Source: JACVCS01 sp038328575
Lineage (GTDB): Bacteria > Planctomycetota > Phycisphaerae > Phycisphaerales > UBA1924
Assembly (NCBI GenBank): GCA_038328575.1
Contig: JBBQMD010000002.1
Coordinates: 53,392 to 117,391 of the forward strand
Direction of reading: 5' to 3'
DNA length: 64,000 nucleotides
In this document: positions 42,762 to 50,177 of the stretch, in pieces
Numbering within the stretch: the stretch's first letter is position 1
Layout of the letters: every line of letters begins with the position of its first letter
Translations under genes and position numbers: made by a program
Notes under the pieces: generated by a model
What the model saw: the letters and a program-made list of their open reading frames with translations, nothing else
What the model was told of the DNA's origin: nothing
Databases searched by the model: none

Positions 42762-44180
42762 TCAGCCCGGGTTGATCCGGCGGGCCAGGCGGAAGGCGAG
42801 CTCGAGGCTCTGCTCGTAGTTCAGACGCGGATCGCAGAGCGTGTCGTAGTTTCGATCAAGGTCGTTTTCGCTGAGGTTCATCACGCCGCCGATGCACTCG
42901 GTGACGTCCTGGCCCGTGATCTCGACGTGTACTCCGCCCAGGCGCGAGTTTGTCTCAGCGTGGACGGTGAGCGAATCGTCAAGCTCGCGAAGAATGTCGT
43001 CAAACGAGCGGGTCTTGCGCCCGCTGCGGGTGATGATGCTGTTGGCGTGCATGGGGTCGCAGACCCAGAGCGGGGAGCGCCCGGCGCGGCGCACGCCCTC
43101 GATGAATCCCGGGAGTACGCGCCGGACGTTCGCGGCCCCGAGGCGCGGGATCAGGACGAGCTTGCCCGGCTGGTGCGACGGATCAAGGGTGTCCAGGAGT
43201 TGCAGGATGTCGTCGATGTTCGCGCTGGGGCCAAGCTTGACGCCGATGGGGTTGTTGATGCCGCGAAGGTATTCGACGTGCGGGCCGTCGAGGCGCCGGG
43301 TGCGTTCGCCGAGCCAGGGGAGGTGGGTGCTGAGGTTGTAGTGGCCGGTGCGGCGCGGGACGGTGCGGGTCTGGGCGCTCTCATAGAAGAGGTTGAGGGC
43401 TTCGTGGCTGCTGAAGAAGTCGACGGCGGAGAGCTGCTCAAAGCCGCGTTCGCCGACGGCTTCCATAAAGCGGACGCCATCGAGGAGGCGTGAGGTGAGC
43501 AGTTCGTACTCGCGCCGAACGTCGGGCGTGAGCGCGGCGCGCTGGAGGAAGCCGAGGTCCCAGTACTCAGGGTGGTGAATGTCGGCGAAGCCGGCGTGGA
43601 GCAGTGAGCGGACAAAGTTCAGCGTCAGCGCGGCGTGCTTGTATCCCTCAAGCATCAACTCGGGGTCGGGGCGGCGCGACTCGGGCGTGAACTCGGCGCG
43701 GTTGATCAGATCGCCAAAGTAGCTGGGGAGCGTGAGGGCTTGCCCGTTGACAGTGCGCGTCTCGGTGATGGTGGAGCGGGGTTTGGCGTATTGGCCGCAC
43801 ATGCGCCCGACGCGGACCACGGGTTTCTTTGTCGCGTAGACCAGAACGAGCGACATCTGGAGGAGGATTTTGAGTTTGATGGTGATGATCGCGGGGCGGC
43901 AGTCGGCGAGGCTCTCGGCGCAATCCCCGCCCCAGAGCAGAAAGCGTTTGCCCTGCGCGGCTTCTGCGAGTTGCGCTTTGAGCGCTTCGATCTCAAAGCT
44001 GGTGACGAGCGGGGGCAGGTCACGCAGACGAGCGCTCACCGACGCGACTGCGCCTTCGTTGTCGTATGGCGCCGCGAAGATACGAGCCGCGGGATCGGTG
44101 GCGGTGCGGGAGCGCCAGCTTTCGGGGTGCCAGGCGGAGTTGTCGAGCGGTTGGGGCAACGGGGCGGTCCTTTTATTCAC
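42762..44180 (-). CDS. 3-Deoxy-7-phosphoheptulonate synthase, class II
   Basis: The protein has 472 residues. It carries the plant/mycobacterial class II DAHP synthase signatures: WHPESWRSR near the N-terminus, FLLWGGDCAESLADCRP, VVRVGRMCGQYAKPRS, HEALNLFYESAQTR, INNPIGVKLGPSAN and SPLWVCDPMHANSI. It condenses phosphoenolpyruvate with erythrose 4-phosphate as the first step of the shikimate pathway. The start is set at GTG 44180, which gives the normal family length. The frame continues to 44768 but would then overlap the histone-like gene on the other strand. Confidence 0.94.
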   Translation of the reverse strand: MNKRTAPLPQPLDNSAWHPESWRSRTATDPAARIFAAPYDNEGAVASVSARLRDLPPLVTSFEIEALKAQLAEAAQGKRFLLWGGDCAESLADCRPAIITIKLKILLQMSLVLVYATKKPVVRVGRMCGQYAKPRSTITETRTVNGQALTLPSYFGDLINRAEFTPESRRPDPELMLEGYKHAALTLNFVRSLLHAGFADIHHPEYWDLGFLQRAALTPDVRREYELLTSRLLDGVRFMEAVGERGFEQLSAVDFFSSHEALNLFYESAQTRTVPRRTGHYNLSTHLPWLGERTRRLDGPHVEYLRGINNPIGVKLGPSANIDDILQLLDTLDPSHQPGKLVLIPRLGAANVRRVLPGFIEGVRRAGRSPLWVCDPMHANSIITRSGRKTRSFDDILRELDDSLTVHAETNSRLGGVHVEITGQDVTECIGGVMNLSENDLDRNYDTLCDPRLNYEQSLELAFRLARRINPG

Positions 44181-44375
44181 GTGCGAAGCAGAGGGTAACT
44201 CGGCTGGTGGGCGTCGGCTCGCGATGATTTCGGCAGATTTTCTGGGGCCGCGCTGAACTGGCGACGTTGGCGCGTCGATGTGGTTGGTCAACCGGGCCCA
44301 TGGACGGGCCGGACGGCGCGCAGAGCGCGACGACACACACTTCGGCCGCGTGCCGAACAGACAAGGGTTCAAAAC

Positions 44376-44729
44376 ATGACGACGACTCGCACCACTCGCA
44401 CGAACCGCACGACTCGCACCCTCAAGAACCGCACGGCGACGAAGCGGAACGGCAGCACCAGCCGCACCGGCACCAAGACCGCCTCGAAGACCGTTCGCGG
44501 CACGAAGGCCAGCGCCACGGCTCGCAAGGCTCGCACGAAAACCAAGACCGCGAAGCGCGTTGTCAAGAGCGTCAAGGGCTTTGGAACCACCAATGGCACC
44601 ACCGGCAGCACGACCTACTCGTTCGCGTTCGCGAACAAGGCTGCTGGCAAGACCGCCCGCACGAACAAGAACGGCACCAGCCGCGCCAGCAGCGTGAACA
44701 AGACCAGCCGCGCCCGCAAGGCCGCCTGA
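44376..44729 (+). CDS. Histone H1-like basic protein rich in Thr, Arg and Lys
   Basis: The protein has 117 residues. Its first 60 are built almost only of Thr, Arg, Lys, Asn and Ala (MTTTRTTRTNRTTRTLKNRT), and its end is RASSVNKTSRARKAA. The composition resembles the lysine-rich histone H1-like proteins that compact DNA. In planctomycetes such proteins are candidates for nucleoid condensation. The middle segment GTTGSTTYSFAFANKAAG is the only hydrophobic part. The ATG at 44376 has AAGGG upstream. It could alternatively be an RNA-binding basic protein. Confidence 0.75.
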   Translation: MTTTRTTRTNRTTRTLKNRTATKRNGSTSRTGTKTASKTVRGTKASATARKARTKTKTAKRVVKSVKGFGTTNGTTGSTTYSFAFANKAAGKTARTNKNGTSRASSVNKTSRARKAA

Positions 44730-44772
44730 ACGCGAGGCTTCACGGCAGCGCGAATGAATCAAGCTCAACGCT

Positions 44773-44793
44773 GCGACCGGTGTTCCCGGTCGC
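44773..44793 (+). terminator. Hairpin after the histone-like gene
   Basis: The inverted repeat GCGACCGG/CCGGTCGC with a 5-base loop lies 44 bases after the stop. It is followed only by a weak T-rich stretch (GTCTTTGCTT), so termination is possible but not certain. Confidence 0.5.
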
Positions 44794-44916
44794 GGCGTCT
44801 TTGCTTGCGCGGCGCGATCGTGATCGCGGATGTGGCCGACGTTGTGTTGATCGGTGGAGTAGCTTCACGGGCGCGCACTTTGCCCGGGCGGCGGGCGGGC
44901 GTACGCTGCCCGGAGC

Positions 44917-46287
44917 ATGAGTCCCGCTTATCACAGTTCGGCGTGCATCTTGTCAACCGGCGATGAGGTCACGCTCGGGCAGATCGTGGATGCGAATGCG
45001 GCCTGGCTGGCCGACGCGTTGACGGGGGCGGGCGTGTTGCCCGTTGAGCAGGCGACGGTGCCCGATGACGCGGCGGTCATCCGCGAGACAGTCGCTCGCT
45101 TAGCGCGCCGATCGCCACTGGTTGTGATGTCCGGCGGTCTTGGGCCGACGGACGCGGACCTGACGCGCGTCGCGCTCGCGGCACTTGTTGACGAAGAGGT
45201 CGTCGTCGATGAAGCGGCGCTGCGGGCGCTGACCGACATGCTGGCGCGACGCAATCGCACGATGACCGATCGACAAGCGAGGCAGGCGATGCGGCCTCGA
45301 TCGGCGCACTGCCTGCCGAACCCCAACGGCACGGCGGCCGGGCTGCACGTCACGGTGCCCGCGGCGCGTACGGGCGCTGCGTGGGACACGGATGTGTTCT
45401 GCTTGCCCGGGCCGCCGCGCGAGCTGCAGCCGATGTTCATGAGTTACGTGGTGCCGGCCCTGCGGACGGACCCGGCGATATCGACGCAGACTCGTTTGCT
45501 GCACGTGCTCGCGGTGCCGGAGTCTGACGCCGCGACGAGGCTGGCGCATTTGACGCGGCGCGATCCGTCGCCCGGTGAGCCGCTACTGGCGATGACGGCC
45601 AGCGGCGGGATCCTTACGTTGCGCGCGCGAATCCAGAGCCGCGACTCGGCGCTGATCGCGGGGGCCAAGCTGGACGCACTGGAGCAGGAAGTCCGCGCGA
45701 TCCTGGGGAGCCATGTGATGGGCGGGCGCGGGCGCGTTGGCGCACGAGGCGAAGCGGCGCTGGCGTCGGGCGTGATCCAGTTGCTTCGCGAGCGAGATCG
45801 CACGCTGGGCGTTGGGGAGTCGTGTACCGGGGGCATGCTGGGCGAACTGGTGACGAGCATCGCCGGGTCGTCCGGGGTGTTTCTGGGCGGGTGCATTTCG
45901 TACGCCAATGAGATGAAAGCGAAGGCGCTTGGCGTCGAGCAAGGGCTGCTCGAAGCGCATGGGGCGGTCAGCGAGCCGGTGGCCCGCGCGATGGCGCTGG
46001 GGGCGGTCCGGATGACGGGCGCGACCGATGCGCTGAGCGTGACCGGGATTGCTGGGCCCGAGGGCGGGAGCGATGCCAAGCCGGTGGGCACGGTCTTCAT
46101 CGCGCACGCGTCGCGAGACGGCGTGCAGGATCGCGAGCCTCGGTGCGACGTTCGGCGATTTCTGTTCACTGGCGATCGGCATGACGTGCGACAACGTGCC
46201 GCGATCTCGGGGCTGTCGATGGTGTACTTCGCGCACGCGGTCGGGGGTGCGAGCGCGTCGGTGAGGATGAACTGGCAGGTCGGGTGA
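44917..46287 (+). CDS. cinA: CinA family protein (nicotinamide-nucleotide amidase / molybdopterin-binding domain)
   Basis: The protein has 456 residues in two domains. The N-terminal MoCF-like domain has ILSTGDEVTLGQIVDANAAW and VVMSGGLGPTDADLTR. The C-terminal CinA amidase domain has LGVGESCTGGMLGELVTSIA, FLGGCISYANEMKAKALGV and LSVTGIAGPEGGSDAKPVG. CinA proteins deamidate nicotinamide mononucleotide and hydrolyse ADP-ribose in NAD recycling. Length and motifs are complete. It converges with the DEAD-box helicase gene. Confidence 0.93.
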   Translation: MSPAYHSSACILSTGDEVTLGQIVDANAAWLADALTGAGVLPVEQATVPDDAAVIRETVARLARRSPLVVMSGGLGPTDADLTRVALAALVDEEVVVDEAALRALTDMLARRNRTMTDRQARQAMRPRSAHCLPNPNGTAAGLHVTVPAARTGAAWDTDVFCLPGPPRELQPMFMSYVVPALRTDPAISTQTRLLHVLAVPESDAATRLAHLTRRDPSPGEPLLAMTASGGILTLRARIQSRDSALIAGAKLDALEQEVRAILGSHVMGGRGRVGARGEAALASGVIQLLRERDRTLGVGESCTGGMLGELVTSIAGSSGVFLGGCISYANEMKAKALGVEQGLLEAHGAVSEPVARAMALGAVRMTGATDALSVTGIAGPEGGSDAKPVGTVFIAHASRDGVQDREPRCDVRRFLFTGDRHDVRQRAAISGLSMVYFAHAVGGASASVRMNWQVG

Positions 46288-46342
46288 CGGCGTTGCGCGA
46301 AGCAAGGTTCGCGCGGACCCGATCGGGCGCGACGATCAATGA

Positions 46343-46367
46343 AAAAAAGCAACGCCGGGCGTTGCTT
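46343..46367 (-). terminator. Terminator of the DEAD-box helicase gene
   Basis: The inverted repeat AAGCAACG/CGTTGCTT (46347-46354, 46360-46367) is followed on the minus strand by seven T. It lies 58 bases beyond the helicase stop and 56 beyond the cinA stop. Confidence 0.75.
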
Positions 46368-46424
46368 GGTTCGATGGCTGAGATCTCGCGCATCAGCGGG
46401 GCTGGCCGCGATTCGATAATCGGC

Positions 46425-47894
46425 TCAATAGCGGCGCTTCATGCGCTTTTTGCCGAAGCCGGCGGGGGGCCCGCCTGCGCCGCGATGCGCCTTGGAAGCC
46501 TGTGAGGTGCGACCGGAGCCCTCGCCCCGATGCCCGGCGCGCGGGGCGGCGGTGGTCGAACCGGCCTCGCCGGGGGCGGCGCGGGTGTGGTGCTCGGCGC
46601 GAGGGGAGTGGGGCTGACGCGGCGCGTGCTCGCTGCTGCGAGCGGCGTAGCCGGCGCTCCGTGAACCACCCGGGCGGCCGGGGTGCGAGGAGTGGGGGGC
46701 CGGGCGCGGCTCGCGCACTGAGGATTCCTCAGCAAAGGTGAGCAGGTCTTCGGGCACGGGCGGCAGCGGCGTGATCTCCAAGCGTTTGTTCGTGATCCGC
46801 TCGATGCGCCGGAGCTGGTCGCGTTCGTCTTCGCCGCAGAAGGAGATGGCTTGGCCGGTGGCACCCGCGCGCCCGGTGCGGCCGATGCGATGGACGTATG
46901 CCTCGGGCTCGACGGGGAGGTCGTAGTTGATGACGTGGCTCACGGCGTCAACATCGAGGCCTCGCGCGGCGACGTCGGTCGCGACGAGGATGCGGGTGCG
47001 GCCGATGCGGAAGGCATCCAGTGCGCGGTCGCGCTGGTTCTGGGCCTTGTTGCCGTGGATCGCGACGGCGCTGACCCCGGCGGTGACCAGGTGCTTGCAA
47101 AGCTTGTCTGCGCCGTGCTTGGTCTTGGTGAAGACGACGACGCGCGACATGCTCTCGTCGCGAAGGAGGATGCGAAGCAGGAGCGCCTTCTTCATCCGCG
47201 GGACCATGTAGAGCGACTGTTCGATGAGCGGTGCGGCCGAGGCGACGTGCGAGACTGCGATCTTGATCGGGTTCTTCAGCAGCGAGTCGGCCAGGTGCAT
47301 GATCTCACGCGGCATCGTCGCAGAGAAGAGCAGCGTTTGGCGTGCGGGCGTGGTCGGCAGGGCGCTGGCGATGCGGCGGATGGGCTGGATGAAGCCCATG
47401 TCGAGCATGCGATCGGCCTCATCAAGGACGAAGATGTTGACGCCGGAGAGGTTGACTAGGCGCTGCTCCATGAGATCGATGAGGCGGCCGGGCGTGGCGA
47501 CGAGGACGTCGACGCCGCGCTGCAGGGCCTTGACCTGGCGCATCTGGCTGACGCCGCCATAGACGCAGGTGTGGGTGAGCCCGGTGTGTCGCCCGTAGGT
47601 GGCGAAGGATTCGCCGATCTGGTTGGCCAGTTCACGCGTCGGGGCCAGGACGAGCACACGCGGGATGGCGGCGCCGCGCCGCGACTTGTCGACGGGTGCC
47701 GAGCTCAGGCGGTGAAGGATCGGCAACGCGAAGGCGGCGGTCTTGCCGGTGCCGGTCTGGGCACAGCCGAGAAGGTCCTTGCCTTCCATGACCGGACCGA
47801 TAGCTTGTGCTTGGATGGGGGTGGGTTTTTCGTAGCCTTCTTCGAGCAGTGCGCGGAGAATGGCGGGGGCGAGGCCGAGGGCTGGAAATGCCAT
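46425..47894 (-). CDS. DEAD-box RNA helicase (RhlE-like)
   Basis: The protein has 489 residues. It has Q motif YEKPTPIQAQAI, motif I AQTGTGKT, Ib TPGRLIDL, II VLDEADRM(L), III FSATMP, V TDVAARGLD and VI HRIGRTGRAG. The C-terminal 115 residues are Arg/Gly/Ser/His-rich and end KKRMKRRY, a basic RNA-binding tail. It unwinds RNA in ribosome assembly or decay. The ATG at 47894 has AAAGGAG upstream, and a perfect hairpin sits just before that site. Confidence 0.95.
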   Translation of the reverse strand: MAFPALGLAPAILRALLEEGYEKPTPIQAQAIGPVMEGKDLLGCAQTGTGKTAAFALPILHRLSSAPVDKSRRGAAIPRVLVLAPTRELANQIGESFATYGRHTGLTHTCVYGGVSQMRQVKALQRGVDVLVATPGRLIDLMEQRLVNLSGVNIFVLDEADRMLDMGFIQPIRRIASALPTTPARQTLLFSATMPREIMHLADSLLKNPIKIAVSHVASAAPLIEQSLYMVPRMKKALLLRILLRDESMSRVVVFTKTKHGADKLCKHLVTAGVSAVAIHGNKAQNQRDRALDAFRIGRTRILVATDVAARGLDVDAVSHVINYDLPVEPEAYVHRIGRTGRAGATGQAISFCGEDERDQLRRIERITNKRLEITPLPPVPEDLLTFAEESSVREPRPAPHSSHPGRPGGSRSAGYAARSSEHAPRQPHSPRAEHHTRAAPGEAGSTTAAPRAGHRGEGSGRTSQASKAHRGAGGPPAGFGKKRMKRRY

Positions 47895-47911
47895 GAAAAC
47901 GACGACTCCTT

Positions 47912-47931
47912 TGCCGATCAATCGATCGGCA
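47912..47931 (-). promoter_or_regulatory. Leader hairpin touching the helicase ribosome-binding site
   Basis: The inverted repeat TGCCGATC/GATCGGCA with a 4-base loop ends directly at the AAAGGAG of the helicase mRNA. In the transcript the stem could stack against or sequester the ribosome-binding site. RNA helicase genes are often cold-regulated through their leaders. Confidence 0.45.
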
Positions 47932-48140
47932 TTGATACCAGTGAAGGCCGAGATGGGTTCATCAGGCCGTCCCCGGCATGATCGTGACGTTCACGCTCGC
48001 CGAGGCGTTTGGTTGAGGGGGATTATAGGCGGGCGGTGGAGCGCAGGCGACGTTGAGCACGCGCGGCGGCGTGCGCGTGGTGATCTGGCGGGTGGTTGTG
48101 AATGGGCAGCGAGGCGGGCGTGGGCGTCTACGCGAAGGGC

Positions 48141-48950
48141 TTAGACGACCTTTACCTTGCTCCAATCGCGCGAGGGCTTTGGAAGTTTCGGATTTATCTT
48201 GCTGAAGGTCTCGACCAGGCATTGCGATACCGCCAGATTGCGGAACCACTTCCTATCGGCCGGGATCACGTACCACGGAGCGTGCTCGGTGCTGCAGCGC
48301 GTGACGGCGGTTTGATAAGCCAGCTCGTACTGATTCCAGAGCTTGCGCTCTTCCAAGTCGCCCATTTCAAACTTCCAGTTCTTCAGCGGGTCACGCAGGC
48401 GAGCCTCGAGTCGCCCACGTTGCTCGTCCTTGCTGATGCGCAGGAAGATCTTCAGGATCGTGGTGCCGGATTCGACGAGGTGACGCTCAAACTCGTTGAT
48501 CTGCCGGTAGCGGGCTTCGATGGCTTCAGGCGGCGCGAGCTTGCGGACCTTGGCGATCAGCACGTCTTCGTAGTGGCTGCGATTAAAGACCGCGATCTCG
48601 CCCTTGCGCGGGCAGACTTTGTGGATGCGCCAGAGGAAGTCGTGATCAAGCTCTTCGGACGACGGCGCTTTGAACGCGACGACCGAAACGCCGATGGGGT
48701 TCATGCCGGTCATGACGTGTCGGATGGTGCCGTCTTTGCCACTGGTGTCCGTCCCTTGAAGGATGATCAGCAGCGAGCGCGTGTTCTCGGCGTAGAGCCG
48801 CACCTGCATCTCTGCCAGGGTGCGGGAGTTCTGCTCGACCGTGCTGAACGCGGCTTCTTTGTCCTTGAACTCCGCGGTGTTGCCGGAGTCAAAGGCGCGG
48901 ATGTCAAACTTTGAGCCGGGCTTGACGCCGAAACGTTTAAGAGCATTCAT
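48141..48950 (-). CDS. Polyphosphate kinase 2 family protein
   Basis: The protein has 269 residues. Walker A is LQGTDTSGKDGTIRHVM, and further family motifs are PSSEELDHDFLWRIHKVCP, FNRSHYEDVL (Walker B region) and the lid with EFERHL. PPK2 enzymes transfer phosphate between polyphosphate and nucleotides. The short one-domain form usually uses AMP, ADP or GDP, and the class cannot be fixed. The frame is open to 49013, but ATG 48950 (MNALKRFGVKPG) is the family start. Confidence 0.92.
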   Translation of the reverse strand: MNALKRFGVKPGSKFDIRAFDSGNTAEFKDKEAAFSTVEQNSRTLAEMQVRLYAENTRSLLIILQGTDTSGKDGTIRHVMTGMNPIGVSVVAFKAPSSEELDHDFLWRIHKVCPRKGEIAVFNRSHYEDVLIAKVRKLAPPEAIEARYRQINEFERHLVESGTTILKIFLRISKDEQRGRLEARLRDPLKNWKFEMGDLEERKLWNQYELAYQTAVTRCSTEHAPWYVIPADRKWFRNLAVSQCLVETFSKINPKLPKPSRDWSKVKVV

Positions 48951-49042
48951 GGCGCGAGTGTATCGGGCGGGCGCTGCGCGGCGCCAGATTATTCCAACAG
49001 CGCACTCTCGCAAAGGGGGGTTGTTTGCGTTGGTCGAAACGC

Positions 49043-49402
49043 TCAGACGCGCCGCTGCCCGAACTCTTGCTCGAGGAACCGTGCGACGTAGTCGATGATG
49101 CTCGAAGCCTCGGGGATCTGGGGGTTCTGCGTTGGGCCCATCGGCTCAAATCGCATGCCCCTGAACCGGACCACGGCTTCCTCGACGCTCAGCCCGTACT
49201 GCAACGCCAGCGAGAACGCACGGCAGAAGGCCTGGCACATGCCGCTGAGCGTCGATCCTTCTTTGCTGATCTTGATGAAGATTTCGCCGGGGCGGCCGTC
49301 GTCGTGGAGGCCGACGGTGAGGTACCCTTCGAAGCCGTCGATGACGAACTTGTGGGTGAGCGAGCATCGCGTGGAAGGCAGCACTTGGCGCGTGACGAGC
49401 AT
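49043..49402 (-). CDS. Stand-alone TSCPD-domain protein
   Basis: The protein has 119 residues from an ATG preceded by AAGGA. The core RCSLTHKFVIDGFEGYLTVG, GEIFIKISKEGSTLSGMCQA and RFRGMRFEPMG is the TSCPD domain found at the C-terminus of B12-dependent ribonucleotide reductase (NrdJ). Alone, it may be a detached regulatory part of that enzyme. The catalytic subunit is not in the window. The frame extends to 49510 with an Arg-rich stretch that I judge untranslated. Confidence 0.82.
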   Translation of the reverse strand: MLVTRQVLPSTRCSLTHKFVIDGFEGYLTVGLHDDGRPGEIFIKISKEGSTLSGMCQAFCRAFSLALQYGLSVEEAVVRFRGMRFEPMGPTQNPQIPEASSIIDYVARFLEQEFGQRRV

Positions 49403-49582
49403 GGCATGTCCTTGGCGTCTGGCGTTCGAAGCGGCGGCCCGTCCGTGGGCCGCGGTCGCCCGAACGCGTTGATGATATCGGACCCGGATGGTTCGGCTCT
49501 CCACTTTCATCGCGATCGGGGCAAATCCGGGCGATATACTCCGAGTGTGAAGCGTTCTGCCCTGGTCACCATCTGACCACCT

Positions 49583-49966
49583 ATGCCCAAGCTCCGCCAG
49601 ATTGATCGCGCGCTCTCCCGACAGTCGTTGGGCGGGGTGGTTATTTTGATGCTGGTGGCGATCGTCGCATCGGCCAGCCCGAATCTAGGGCACGACGGGC
49701 ACGCCCTGAATACGCGGAGCGCAGAGCTTGATGCGCGGATGGTGTTGCCGGAGGTTCGCCGCCAGAGTCAGTCGCAGCGCCGCGTGGACGAGGAGAAGCC
49801 CGATCCAGAGTTTGCCCGGCTGCGGGAACTCGTTCGAGGCGAGGGGCGGGGTGACGGCTTGCTGGGGTGTCTTGACCAGTGCCGGGGTGATCTCGGGCTG
49901 GCGGCGCTGGTGCGTGCGGGGCGTTGCTGCCTGCCGCCGCCGGAATTTGATGCGCTGGCGGCGTGA
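49583..49966 (+). CDS. Small membrane-anchored hypothetical protein
   Basis: The protein has 127 residues. After a basic start (MPKLRQIDRALSRQS), one hydrophobic segment (LGGVVILMLVAIVASAS) acts as anchor or signal, followed by about 90 polar residues with two Cys pairs (CLDQC, RCC). No family is recognised. A possible -10 box (GATATACT near 49533) lies about 45 bases upstream. The 211 bases from here to secA show no further feature. Confidence 0.55.
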   Translation: MPKLRQIDRALSRQSLGGVVILMLVAIVASASPNLGHDGHALNTRSAELDARMVLPEVRRQSQSQRRVDEEKPDPEFARLRELVRGEGRGDGLLGCLDQCRGDLGLAALVRAGRCCLPPPEFDALAA

Positions 49967-50177
49967 GCGAATCGCGAGAGCGGGTCGCGACGATCGCAGC
50001 GGCGCGCGGCATTCGTGGCTGAGCAACAATGAACGGCGGCTGTCGCGTGTCATCTTCAGGTGATGCGGCGACGAATCAATTTCACAGAACGAGCAGACCG
50101 TGGCGAGACGCACCTGCGTGCCCGCTGCGGCTGACTGTGCCGGATTCCGGCGCGGATCCTGACCATCAAGGTAAACC

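Noticed and set aside
44181..44768. N-terminal extension of the DAHP synthase frame
   Set aside because: The extended frame crosses the histone-like gene and adds about 196 residues without family similarity. The normal length is reached from GTG 44180.
47962..48249. A 95-residue minus-strand frame ending NVTIMPGTA
   Set aside because: It overlaps the end of the PPK2 gene in another frame and has no start signal or family. The 246-base spacer shows only the leader hairpin.
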